Positions 8,277 through 15,843 of a DNA stretch of 53,264 nt are shown piece by piece. Source of the DNA: DATHGT01 sp035317605. GTDB taxonomy: Bacteria > Methylomirabilota > Methylomirabilia > Rokubacteriales > CSP1-6. Made by a program: the position numbers and the translations under genes. The notes beneath the pieces are model-generated. The model had not been told where the DNA came from and did no database searches. It saw only the letters and a list, made by a program, of their open reading frames with translations. The stretch covers positions 1 through 53,264 of the forward strand of contig DATHGT010000084.1 in NCBI GenBank assembly GCA_035317605.1. The letters run 5' to 3'. The first letter of the stretch is position 1. Each line of letters starts with the position of its first letter.

Positions 8277-8751
8277 AGCCGTCGCCCGACCGCCACTCCG
8301 AACGGGTCAGCTCGTAGCGCTTCATGGTTTCGTCGCCCGGGGTGGGCTCGCTCGCGACGCCGACGAGGCGAAACCCGAGCTTGGTCAGCACTCGGGACGA
8401 AGCCTGGTTGGCGTCCGCGCAATGGGCGAAGACGAGTTTGAGGGATGCGCGACTAAACGCTTGAGTCAAAAGGTGTTCAGCCGCCGCGGTCGCGTATCCG
8501 AGCCCTCGCTCGCGCGGGCCGATCCAGTAGCCCAGCTCGGCGTGCTCGGGGACGGACGGATCGCGCCCGAACATCGCGAGGCCGACGAGGCGCCTGGCGT
8601 CAAGGACCGCGAAGGTCTCGCGCTCGCCGCGAGCGCGCAGTCGCTGGGCGCGCGCGACAAACCCGAGCACGTCCCAGTCGTCGGCGGCCAGCGTCGCCAG
8701 GTCCGCCGCGTGACGGCCACTGAGCCTAACGAGCTTGATTCTCGGTCCCAT
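8269..8751 (-). CDS. GNAT N-acetyltransferase, RimJ/RimL-like
   Basis: A 160-residue GNAT-fold enzyme of the RimJ/RimL subgroup, which acetylates the N termini of proteins or small amines. It shows an N-terminal IKLVRLSGRHAADLATLAAD, the AELGYWIGPRERGLGYATAAAEHLLTQAF motif (the acetyl-CoA loop is R-G-L-G-Y-A), and the C-terminal CADANQASSRVLTKLGFRLVG. The start at 8751 is preferred because AGGGAAG lies upstream; the frame extends ten codons further to 8781. The stop overlaps the end of the E3 gene on the other strand. The substrate is not predictable. Confidence 0.82.
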   Translation of the reverse strand: MGPRIKLVRLSGRHAADLATLAADDWDVLGFVARAQRLRARGERETFAVLDARRLVGLAMFGRDPSVPEHAELGYWIGPRERGLGYATAAAEHLLTQAFSRASLKLVFAHCADANQASSRVLTKLGFRLVGVASEPTPGDETMKRYELTRSEWRSGDGST

Positions 8752-8815
8752 CTTGACTTCCCTGGCTCGGTGTTCGAGCATAAGTGACTATCACGATCGA
8801 CAATAGGAGGAACTC

Positions 8816-9448
8816 ATGACGCTACGACTCGGCGATACCGCGCCGGATTTCACCGCTGACAGCACGGTCGGCCCGATCCGCTTCCACGAATGGCTCGGCG
8901 ACAGCTGGGGCGTGCTCTTCTCGCACCCTCGCGATTTCACCCCGGTCTGCACGACCGAGCTGGGCTACGTGGCCCGGCTGAAGCCGGAGTTCGACAAGCG
9001 CAAGGTCAAGTGCATCGGGCTCTCGATCGACCCCGTGGAGTCCCACAAGGGCTGGTCGGAGGACATCAAGGAGACGCAGGGCCACGCGCCGAATTTCCCG
9101 ATCCTCGCCGATCCCCAGCGGAAGGTCGCCGATCTCTACGGGATGATGCATCCGGCCCACGACGAGGTGTACACGGTGCGCACGGTGTTTCTGATCGATC
9201 CCAAGAAGAAGATCCGCCTGATGATCACGTATCCCCAGACGACCGGGCGGAACTTCGACGAGATCCTGCGCGTGATCGACTCGCTCCAGCTCACCGATGC
9301 CCACAAGGTGGCCACGCCGGTCAACTGGAAGCAGGGCGAGGACGTCATCATCATCCCCGCCGTCAGTGACGAGGAAGCGAAGGGCAAGTTCCCGGGCGGC
9401 TGGAAGACCCTCAAGCCGTATCTGCGTCTGACCCCGCAACCGAAGTAG
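8816..9448 (+). CDS. 1-Cys peroxiredoxin (Prx6/AhpC-TSA family)
   Basis: A 210-residue cytoplasmic peroxiredoxin that reduces hydrogen peroxide and alkyl hydroperoxides. The peroxidatic site is SHPRDFTPVCTTELG, with Cys45 as the only clear catalytic cysteine; there is no CxxC or conserved C-terminal resolving Cys, and the long C-terminal domain (VATPVNWKQGEDVIIIPAVS and YLRLTPQP) is typical of the Prx6 group. AGGAGG sits 8 bases before the ATG. The gene stands alone, divergent from the acetyltransferase and convergent with the amidohydrolase. Confidence 0.93.
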   Translation: MTLRLGDTAPDFTADSTVGPIRFHEWLGDSWGVLFSHPRDFTPVCTTELGYVARLKPEFDKRKVKCIGLSIDPVESHKGWSEDIKETQGHAPNFPILADPQRKVADLYGMMHPAHDEVYTVRTVFLIDPKKKIRLMITYPQTTGRNFDEILRVIDSLQLTDAHKVATPVNWKQGEDVIIIPAVSDEEAKGKFPGGWKTLKPYLRLTPQPK

Positions 9449-9456
9449 ATCGACCG

Positions 9457-9528
9457 GATGGGGGGCCTCGCCGCGGGCCCCCCAAGCCCCCCGACGCTCG
9501 GGATGCCCCGGCAAAGCCGGGGCATCCC
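9457..9528 (+). repeat. Composite palindromic element, copy A
   Basis: The first half has an 8-bp inverted repeat (GGGGGGCC at 9460-9467 and its complement at 9476-9483), then AAG and a further C6 run at 9487-9492. Seven bases later a perfect 13-bp hairpin follows (9500-9528). The arrangement matches the element at 3213-3280 when that one is read on the minus strand, while the hairpin sequences themselves differ. The first half is also close to the in-frame copy in the E2 gene. Confidence 0.7.
9500..9528. terminator. Bidirectional hairpin terminator between convergent genes
   Basis: A perfect stem of 13 bp (GGGATGCCCCGGC) with an AAA loop lies between the peroxiredoxin gene and the convergent amidohydrolase gene. 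It has no T-run on either side, so it may act as a rho-dependent or structural stop rather than a classical intrinsic terminator. It is also the second half of the composite palindromic element. Confidence 0.6.
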
Positions 9529-9533
9529 TCGAA

Positions 9534-10544
9534 TCATCCTCGCAGCCGCAGCATCCGTCGCGCGTTGCCCTCGTAGATCCTGACCTTGTCCTCGGCGCTG
9601 GCCCGCACCCGGTCCAGTGCGCCGATCGTGTCGCGGATGAATCCCGGGCCCTGCTCGGGATCGAAGGGCATGTCGGTGCCGAACAGCACGCGGTCGACGC
9701 CGAAGAACGCGAGCCCGCACTCGAGAGCCGGCGTGGAGCCGAACACCGCGGTGTCGCCGTAGAACATCTTGAAGTAGTCGAACGGCCGCCGCTCGAGCCG
9801 CGCCAGCGCGACCGCGTCGTCGGGATCTTCCGTGCGCGTGCCCAGCTGATCGAGCCCGCCGGCGGCGCGCATCTCGAAGTAGGGCAGCATGGCGCCGAGG
9901 TGATGGGTGATGACCGCGAGGTCGGGATGACGGTCGAAGAGGCCGCCGAACACGAGCCGGCCCATCGCGATCGTGGTCTCGTAGGGCCAGCCGAAGGCCC
10001 ACCAGAGGTCGTACTTCGAGCGCTGCTCGTTCGCGTAATCGGCCGAGGCCGGCGTGCGCGTGGGGTGCAGCCAGATCGGCAGCCGGTGGTGCGCCATGCG
10101 CGCGAAGATCGGCTCGAACTCGGGGCCGTCGAGGGCGCGGCCGTTGACGTTCGAGAAGATCTGCACGCCGGTGGCGCGGAGCTGACCGATGGCGCGGTCG
10201 ATCTCGGCCACCGCGGCGTCGGGATTGTTCATGGGCAGCGAGGCCACGAAGCCGAGGAAGCGGTCGGGATGGCGCTCGACGATCTCGGCCATCGAATCGT
10301 TGGCGAGCCGGGCCAGCTCGGGTGAGAGACCCGGGCCCGCGATGATTTCGATGGGCGGCGAGGCCAGCGTGAGCACCTGCGCGTAGCCCTCGTAGCGATC
10401 CATGATTTGCAAACGCAGCTCGAGGTCGACCAGGACCGGGATGCCGCGCATGCGCTTGCCCATGTGCAGTTGGGGCGGCGCCACCGCGAGCATGCGGTCG
10501 AAATACGGCCGGGGCAGGATGTGCGGAAAGATGTCGATCTTCAT
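9534..10544 (-). CDS. Amidohydrolase family 2 protein (ACMSD / hydroxybenzoate decarboxylase-like)
   Basis: A 336-residue metal-dependent TIM-barrel protein of the amidohydrolase-2 group, which contains decarboxylases of aromatic acids as well as hydrolases. The start at 10544 has GGAGGC just upstream and gives MKIDIFPHILPRPYFDRML, where this group usually has a metal-binding HxH; here the sequence reads D-I-F-P-H, so one ligand is not obvious. Other markers are LPIWLHPTRTP, ITHHLGAMLPYFEMR (metal His and substrate His) and VLFGTDMPFDPEQG, which carries the catalytic Asp. The TIM-barrel isomerase gene is 70 bases upstream on the same strand and the two probably form a small catabolic operon. 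The substrate is unknown. Confidence 0.82.
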   Translation of the reverse strand: MKIDIFPHILPRPYFDRMLAVAPPQLHMGKRMRGIPVLVDLELRLQIMDRYEGYAQVLTLASPPIEIIAGPGLSPELARLANDSMAEIVERHPDRFLGFVASLPMNNPDAAVAEIDRAIGQLRATGVQIFSNVNGRALDGPEFEPIFARMAHHRLPIWLHPTRTPASADYANEQRSKYDLWWAFGWPYETTIAMGRLVFGGLFDRHPDLAVITHHLGAMLPYFEMRAAGGLDQLGTRTEDPDDAVALARLERRPFDYFKMFYGDTAVFGSTPALECGLAFFGVDRVLFGTDMPFDPEQGPGFIRDTIGALDRVRASAEDKVRIYEGNARRMLRLRG

Positions 10545-10614
10545 GGCGCCTCCGTTCTTACGCGCACTGGCCACGCCGGCTACGGGGAAGAGCGCGCCGC
10601 CCGAGTCCGCGAGG

Positions 10615-11409
10615 TCAGACGACCGCGCGCGAAGCGGTGAGGGCTTCGCGCGAGACGTCCGCGGCGGGGCGTGACCAGGCCTGAGGGTTGGGCGCTTCGT
10701 AACTCGCGTAGCCCGTGTAGCCCTTGGCCGCGACCTTGGCGAAGAACTCGCGAAAGGGCACGGCGCCCGCGCCCGGGGGCAGACGATCGGTGGCCTGACC
10801 GGCCACGAGGCCGCTGCGCGGCACGTCGCTGTACTGCACGTAGACGATCTCTTCGCTCGGCACGCCGTCGATGTCTCCGGGCTTGCCACCGCTGCGGATC
10901 AGGTGATAGGCGTCCATCAGCAGGCCGCACCGGGGGTGGCCGGCCAGGGACAGCAGCTCGCGCATGGGGGCGAGCGCGTTGAGCTGTTCCGCCTGCGAGT
11001 TGAACTCGAGGGCGACCCGCACGCCGTGGCGGTCCGCGATGTCGCCGACCGCGCGCACGTTGGCGGCGGCGTCGCGGAGGTCGCCGCGGCCGCGGTCGGA
11101 GGCGCTCATCACGGTGCCGCACCCGAGCGCGGCGGCCCGCGCGCACTGCTCGTCGAACACCTGGAAGAGGCGCGCGCGTTCCGCGCCGCCGGACCACATC
11201 CAGCCCAGTTCCACGCCCACGCAGGCCACGGCCAGCCCGCTCGCGCGCACGCGCTCGATCACGCGCTCGGCCGACTCGCCGGCCTCGGCCGCCCGCAGAA
11301 AGTCGATCCGCCGCAGCTCGATGCCGTCCCATCCGGTCTCGCGCACGATGGGCAACAGCTCGGCCAGCGGCGTGGTATCCAGCGTCCAGGTGTGCAGGGC
11401 GAATTTCAT
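10615..11409 (-). CDS. Sugar phosphate isomerase/epimerase-like TIM barrel (AP endonuclease 2 family)
   Basis: A 264-residue protein of the xylose-isomerase-like TIM-barrel superfamily. Typical pieces are FALHTWTLDTTPLAELLPIV and TGWDGIELRR at the N terminus, GVRVALEFNSQAEQ with the metal-binding Glu, CGLLMDAYHLIRSGG with the metal Asp and His, and the C-terminal GYTGYASYEAPNPQAWSRP. Relatives include hydroxypyruvate isomerase, inosose dehydratase and sugar epimerases, and the exact reaction cannot be told. It lies upstream of the amidohydrolase gene on the same strand, consistent with a two-gene degradation unit. Confidence 0.8.
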   Translation of the reverse strand: MKFALHTWTLDTTPLAELLPIVRETGWDGIELRRIDFLRAAEAGESAERVIERVRASGLAVACVGVELGWMWSGGAERARLFQVFDEQCARAAALGCGTVMSASDRGRGDLRDAAANVRAVGDIADRHGVRVALEFNSQAEQLNALAPMRELLSLAGHPRCGLLMDAYHLIRSGGKPGDIDGVPSEEIVYVQYSDVPRSGLVAGQATDRLPPGAGAVPFREFFAKVAAKGYTGYASYEAPNPQAWSRPAADVSREALTASRAVV

Positions 11410-11533
11410 GGCGCCGATCCTATCAAGAAACCGGGCAGTCCGCGGACCTGGCTAAACGGCCGCGCCGGCGGCCGCGTCCAATGGGCCAGGAAGGTGGGAT
11501 CAGTACCGCCCCTGAACACGAAAGGAGAAAGAG

Positions 11534-11992
11534 ATGCTACGACCCCGTTCCCTCTGGATCGTCGCCGCGCTCGTCGCGTCGAGCGTGCTCGCGGCCGCGA
11601 CGTTCACCCACGCCCAGCAACCGCCGGCGCCGCACGGCGACCGGATGTTCTCGCGGCTCCAGAAGAACCTGGGCCTCACCGAGGATCAGGTGAACCAGGT
11701 CCGGCCGATCTTCCAGCAACAGCGCGACGCCCGCCGGCAGCTGGGGCAGTCGATGCATCAGTTGCAAAAGGACCTCCGCCAGCTCGCGCTCAACGGAGGC
11801 GACGCCAACGCGATCACGGCCAAGAAGGCCCAGATCGCCCAGCTCACGGGCCAGGGGCTGGACATGCGGATCCAGACGCTCCAGCAGATCGGCCCCATCC
11901 TCACCCAGGAGCAGCGCGACAAGCTGGCTCAGATGGGACCCGGCGCGATGTGGCGGGGACACCGTCACCACAAGCCGCCGCAGCAGGGCTAA
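11534..11992 (+). CDS. Periplasmic Spy/CpxP-like protein
   Basis: A 152-residue exported protein. Residues 1-27 are a Sec signal peptide ending in FTHAQ. The mature part is mostly helical with two LTxxQ-type motifs: LGLTEDQVNQVRPIFQQQRD and ILTQEQRDKLAQM, the hallmark of the Spy/CpxP/zinc-resistance family of periplasmic chaperones and metal or stress sensors. The C terminus is His- and Pro-rich (RGHRHHKPPQQG), which could bind metal. AAAGGAGAAAGAG precedes the ATG. A second, different Spy-like gene lies at 52195. Confidence 0.82.
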   Translation: MLRPRSLWIVAALVASSVLAAATFTHAQQPPAPHGDRMFSRLQKNLGLTEDQVNQVRPIFQQQRDARRQLGQSMHQLQKDLRQLALNGGDANAITAKKAQIAQLTGQGLDMRIQTLQQIGPILTQEQRDKLAQMGPGAMWRGHRHHKPPQQG

Positions 11993-11995
11993 CCC

Positions 11996-12025
11996 GTCGA
12001 ACGGGGGCGCACGCCCCCGTTCGAC
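11996..12025. terminator. Bidirectional hairpin terminator
   Basis: A perfect inverted repeat with 14-bp arms (GTCGAACGGGGGCG) and a 2-base centre lies in the 38-base gap between the Spy-like gene and the convergent Fe-S oxidoreductase gene. No T-run follows on either strand. Its position and strength suggest a shared transcription stop. Confidence 0.7.
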
Positions 12026-12030
12026 CGTCG

Positions 12031-13359
12031 TCAGCGGCGAGCAGCCTGGATGGGAAGAGGCTGCTCGCCGAGCATCGTGGCCAGCATCACCTCGCGGACG
12101 GCCTCGGCGTCCAACCCTTCGCGCTCGACCTGATCGACGACTTCGCCCAGCACGCGGTCGACGTCCTGCATGATCTTCCACTGCTTGAAGAGGTCGTGAC
12201 GCCGCACGCCCATCGCCTCGCCGACCAGCTCCAGGAAGTTCACCACGCGAAACGGCATCGTGGACTCGTGAGCACACAGCTCGCGATGGCAGGCGTGATA
12301 GATGCCGACGAGGTCGTCGATCCCCGCCGCCTGGGCCGCGGCCAGCTCCTGCGCGTGGAGCGTGCGCTTGTAGGCGGCCACGGGCGCCAGCGAGTTACAC
12401 ATGTAGCCGACCCTCGGCTGCGCGAGATCGACGATCTCCAGGCCGGGGATCGCGCCGAGGATCTTCAGCACGCCCTCGGTGACGCCGGAGACGCCGGGAT
12501 GCTCGTGCAGCGCCACACGCCGCCGCACGGGATGGACGAAGTGCGGGCGCAGACGATCCAGGCGCTCGGCGATGTAGGGCACCACGTGCTCGAGCGCGAA
12601 GTCCGGCTTCGTCGCCGGCATCACGATCTCGCCGAGCTGAATGTTGCAGGTCGGGCACCACGTGAGCACGCGGGGAGCGCCGGTGGCCGCGAACCCGGCC
12701 ACGGACCCTCCGCCGACGCGGCCGGACGTGGCCGCGTCGCCCGCGCGGAACTGGATCACCCCGCAGCAGTTGGCGGGTCCGCCCGAGACGACGTAGCGCG
12801 TGCCGAGACGATCGAGCACGTCGAGGCAGAGCAGCGCGATGTGCGGCGTCTTCAACACGTTGCAGCCGAGGTACATGACCACGTCGGGCTTGGTCTCGCT
12901 CTCCGCGCGGGCCGGTCGCGTCACCCGGCCCACGAAGTCGCGCGGGAGCTGCAGACGCGAGAGCACCTTCACGCCCTGGGTCATCGCCTGGAATGCCTTG
13001 TGTCCGGCGGCGCGACGGTCCTCGAGGGCTCGGCGCTCGTTGAGCCTCATGCGGGTCAGCGCGAGCATGAAGCGCGGATTCACGCCGTCGTCGCAGGCCT
13101 GGCGGCAGAGGCCCGAGCCCGTACAAGTCTCGGCCCAGCGCGCGCCCTGGCTCTTGGGATCTCCGCCGCCACGCAGGATCTCGAGCACCTGGGAGACGAC
13201 CGCGCGCGGGTCGCCGCGGTCGACCCCCGCCGGCCCCGCCGTGGGACAAACCTCCACGCAGCGCCCGCAGCTCGTGCACCGCTCCACGATCTCGCCCGCC
13301 CTCGCGTCGAGACTGGTGATGAACGCCGCTTCACGCTCGGTTCCGGTGGCAGGAGTCAT
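12031..13359 (-). CDS. (Fe-S)-binding oxidoreductase with CCG domains (HdrD/GlcF-like)
   Basis: A 442-residue protein with an N-terminal ferredoxin-like region and two cysteine-rich CCG-type regions, as in heterodisulfide reductase subunit D, glycolate oxidase GlcF and related quinone- or flavin-linked oxidoreductases. The first [4Fe-4S] motif is canonical (C28, C31, C34, C38 in CTSCGRCVEVCP). The second reads CTGSGLCRQACD, with Ser where the second Cys is expected. The CCG-type pieces are YLGCNVLKTPH, GGPANCCGVIQFRAGD, CPTCNIQLGE and YHACHRELC. There is no flavin or FAD-oxidase partner beside it, so the electron donor is unknown. A cytoplasmic or membrane-associated electron-transfer role is likely. 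Confidence 0.8.
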   Translation of the reverse strand: MTPATGTEREAAFITSLDARAGEIVERCTSCGRCVEVCPTAGPAGVDRGDPRAVVSQVLEILRGGGDPKSQGARWAETCTGSGLCRQACDDGVNPRFMLALTRMRLNERRALEDRRAAGHKAFQAMTQGVKVLSRLQLPRDFVGRVTRPARAESETKPDVVMYLGCNVLKTPHIALLCLDVLDRLGTRYVVSGGPANCCGVIQFRAGDAATSGRVGGGSVAGFAATGAPRVLTWCPTCNIQLGEIVMPATKPDFALEHVVPYIAERLDRLRPHFVHPVRRRVALHEHPGVSGVTEGVLKILGAIPGLEIVDLAQPRVGYMCNSLAPVAAYKRTLHAQELAAAQAAGIDDLVGIYHACHRELCAHESTMPFRVVNFLELVGEAMGVRRHDLFKQWKIMQDVDRVLGEVVDQVEREGLDAEAVREVMLATMLGEQPLPIQAARR

Positions 13360-13489
13360 GGCCGCATTCTACCCGTTCACGAGCGTGAGGCCACCGTCGG
13401 GTTGACGTTTTGGCAGGACCCCCCGGTTTCGTCGGGCCCTTCTGTCCGAACCGCCTGCCATGCTGTTGAAAATCTTAAATGATCGGGCG

Positions 13490-13504
13490 TGGCACTCGAC
13501 TTGC
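13490..13504 (+). promoter_or_regulatory. Sigma-54 (RpoN) promoter upstream of the PilB-like gene
   Basis: The sequence TGGCAC, five bases, TTGC at 13490-13504 matches the sigma-54 -24/-12 consensus, with GG at 13491-13492 and GC at 13503-13504 separated by exactly ten bases. Transcription would start near 13516, about 43 bases before the preferred start codon of the PilB/GspE-type gene. Sigma-54 control is well known for type IV pilus genes. An upstream activator site was not identified. Confidence 0.72.
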
Positions 13505-13558
13505 CCTAGCCTCCGTCCATCATGAACAACTTATTCCTCTATGCCGAGGCGCCTTCCC

Positions 13559-15631
13559 ATGCGGACATTTGACGAGCCGGAGAACCCCCGAGCATTCAAG
13601 GTCCAGCGCGAAACGCTCTCGCGTCTGACGTCGTCGAAGGTCGAATCGTCGGCGGTCCAGGTCTCTCCTCCGGCGTGGCCGACCGGAAAGCCGGAGCCCG
13701 CGGCCGATCCGGTCGAGCTCAGTTCCTCGCAACAGCTCCTCGGGCATCTGCTCATCAAGCATCGGCTGATCACCGAAGCCCAGCTCGACGAAGCGCTCGA
13801 GATCCAGCAGACGACGCGGCCGTACAAGCCCATCGGGCAGATCCTGGTCGAGCGCGGCGCCATGGCCCAGAGCGACCTCAAGGCGATCCTCGACCTCTAT
13901 CGAAAGCGATCGCGCCTCGGCGAGACCCTCGTGAAGAGCCGCGTGATCACGGCCGAACAGCTGGCCATCGCCCTCAACGAGCAGAAGCAGCTCGGCCTCC
14001 GGCTCGGCGAGACCCTGATGAAGCTCAACTACATCACCGAGGAGGTGCTGCGCCGGGCCCTGAGCTCTCAGCTCAGCATCCCGTTCGTGGACTTGAACGC
14101 CTACGCGATCGACTCTCGGTTGATGAAGCTCATCAACCGCAACTACGCCAAGAAGCATCTGGTCGTCCCCGTCTGCATGACCGGCGACACCATCACCCTG
14201 GCCATGGAAGACCCCACCGACACCGGCATCGTGGAGGAGATCCGGTCCTTCACCGGGTGCACGATCACGGTCGTGACCTCGACCTACGAGACGCTTCGAC
14301 GCGCGTTCCGCCGACTCTACGAGGAGGGGGCGACGGAGGAAGACGCGGCGCCGAAGCTCGAGACGATCAACGAGGTCGCTCACGAGCCAGGCCTCGGCGA
14401 GGACACTACCGAAACCAAGCAGGCGGACGCCATCGTGCGCGACCTGGTGACGGTCGCCCTGGAACACCGGGCCAGCGACATCCACCTCGAAGCCGTCGAC
14501 TACCGGTTGCGGGCCCGCTTTCGCATCGACGGCGAGCTGCGTGAGCTCTCGCTGCCCGCGCTCACCGAATCCCTCAGCCGCAGCCCGCGCTCGGTGGTCT
14601 CACGCATCAAGATCCTCGGCAACCTGGACATCGCGGAGAAGCGCCGCCCGCAGGACGGCAGCTTCCGCGTCCGTATTCAGCGCAACGGCCAGATCATCCC
14701 CGCCGACTGCCGAATCTCCATCGTCCCCGGTTACTACGGCGAGAACGCGCTGATTCGAATCCTCGACCAGCGGAACACGAAGACCGAAGTCCGCCAGCTG
14801 GGATTTTCGCCGCAGGTGACCGACAAGCTCGTCGAGCTCCTCAAGCGTCCGACCGGCTTCGTGCTGATCACGGGACCGACGGGAGCCGGCAAGAGCACGA
14901 CCCTGTTCGCGTCCCTCATGACCTTGTGGCGTCCCGGCGTCAAGGTCCTGACCGTGGAAGATCCCATCGAGTACGTGTGCGAGCACTTCACCCAGTGCGA
15001 GGTCAATGAGCGGATCGGCAACACGTTTTCGACCTACCTGCGCGCGTTCCTGCGCCACGACCCCGACGTGGTCATGGTGGGTGAGATCCGCGATCAACAG
15101 TCGGCGGAGCTGACCCTGCGCGCCGCCCAGACCGGCCACCTGGTCCTGAGCACCCTGCACACGAACAACGCCGTGGGCTCGATCAGTCGCCTCCTCGATA
15201 TGGGCCTCGACCGCGGGGTGCTCACCTCGGCGCTGCTGGGCGTGGTCGCGCAACGCCTCGTCCGCAAGATCTGCGAGCACTGCCGGACGGAATGGACGCC
15301 CTCGCCGTCCTTCGTGCAGGAGCTGTTCGGCGGCCCCGGCCCCGGCATCCCCTGGTATCGGGGCAAGGGATGCGAGAAGTGCCATTTCACCGGGTTCAGC
15401 GGGCGCATGCTGGTCGGCGAGCTGTGGGTCCCGAACGAGAACGACATCCTGCTGATCAACAAGGGCGCCCCGTTCGACGAGATCGTGGCGAGCTCGCGCG
15501 CGAGCACGGTGTCGATGGGCGAGGACGTCCGGGAGCGGCTCCGCACGGGCGTCGCCAATCTCGAGGAGCTGGTCCGCACGCTCCCGTACTCGAGCCTCTA
15601 CAAGTTCCGCGAGCCCGACTTCATGGCCTGA
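13559..15631 (+). CDS. Type IV pilus / type II secretion assembly ATPase (PilB/GspE family)
   Basis: A 690-residue secretion ATPase. The ATG at 13559 is preferred because GAGG lies about 11 bases upstream; an alternative ATG at 13541 has no ribosome site. The N-terminal third contains three repeats of an LGxxLxxxxxITxxQLxxAL helical-pair motif (from about residues 62, 117 and 147), the MshEN-type region that in other members binds c-di-GMP or the inner-membrane platform. The ATPase core has Walker A GPTGAGKSTT near residue 440, the Asp box, and Walker B DVVMVGEIRD near 503. A tetracysteine zinc site (CEHC and CEKC) lies near 572-607. No other pilus or secretion genes are nearby, so this is an orphan copy. 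Confidence 0.9.
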   Translation: MRTFDEPENPRAFKVQRETLSRLTSSKVESSAVQVSPPAWPTGKPEPAADPVELSSSQQLLGHLLIKHRLITEAQLDEALEIQQTTRPYKPIGQILVERGAMAQSDLKAILDLYRKRSRLGETLVKSRVITAEQLAIALNEQKQLGLRLGETLMKLNYITEEVLRRALSSQLSIPFVDLNAYAIDSRLMKLINRNYAKKHLVVPVCMTGDTITLAMEDPTDTGIVEEIRSFTGCTITVVTSTYETLRRAFRRLYEEGATEEDAAPKLETINEVAHEPGLGEDTTETKQADAIVRDLVTVALEHRASDIHLEAVDYRLRARFRIDGELRELSLPALTESLSRSPRSVVSRIKILGNLDIAEKRRPQDGSFRVRIQRNGQIIPADCRISIVPGYYGENALIRILDQRNTKTEVRQLGFSPQVTDKLVELLKRPTGFVLITGPTGAGKSTTLFASLMTLWRPGVKVLTVEDPIEYVCEHFTQCEVNERIGNTFSTYLRAFLRHDPDVVMVGEIRDQQSAELTLRAAQTGHLVLSTLHTNNAVGSISRLLDMGLDRGVLTSALLGVVAQRLVRKICEHCRTEWTPSPSFVQELFGGPGPGIPWYRGKGCEKCHFTGFSGRMLVGELWVPNENDILLINKGAPFDEIVASSRASTVSMGEDVRERLRTGVANLEELVRTLPYSSLYKFREPDFMA

Positions 15632-15653
15632 GCGTCGCCCGCGCGCGACGCTC
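15630..15653 (+). terminator. Hairpin after the PilB-like gene
   Basis: A 9-bp perfect stem (GAGCGTCGC and its complement) with a 6-base loop begins at the stop codon of the ATPase gene. There is no T-run, so it is only a candidate terminator. Confidence 0.4.
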
Positions 15654-15843
15654 CGAATCCTCGCCGATCCACGTCGTTCGAACCCGGCGGGCGTAACATA
15701 GCCCCAGCCCGCCGTGGGAGTCGGGCGACTCCCGGGTGAAGCCTCGCCGAGCCGGCCCGCCAGAAGAGCGGGGATGCACGGCCCCCGCGATCTCGGCGCG
15801 GATAGCCGCCGGCGTAACGTCCGGCCGGCGGGCCACCAACGTG

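Noticed and set aside
10903..13482. An 859-codon plus-strand frame across the isomerase, Spy-like and Fe-S genes
   Set aside because: It is antisense to or out of phase with clear family matches, has no motif, and is the kind of long open frame that GC-rich DNA produces by chance.
15700..15843. Possible cobalamin riboswitch before the fused nitroreductase (GGTGAA and CCCGCCA-like pieces)
   Set aside because: The conserved GCCAGGAGACCTGCC segment and the usual B12 box order are missing; the resemblance is limited to GC-rich pieces.
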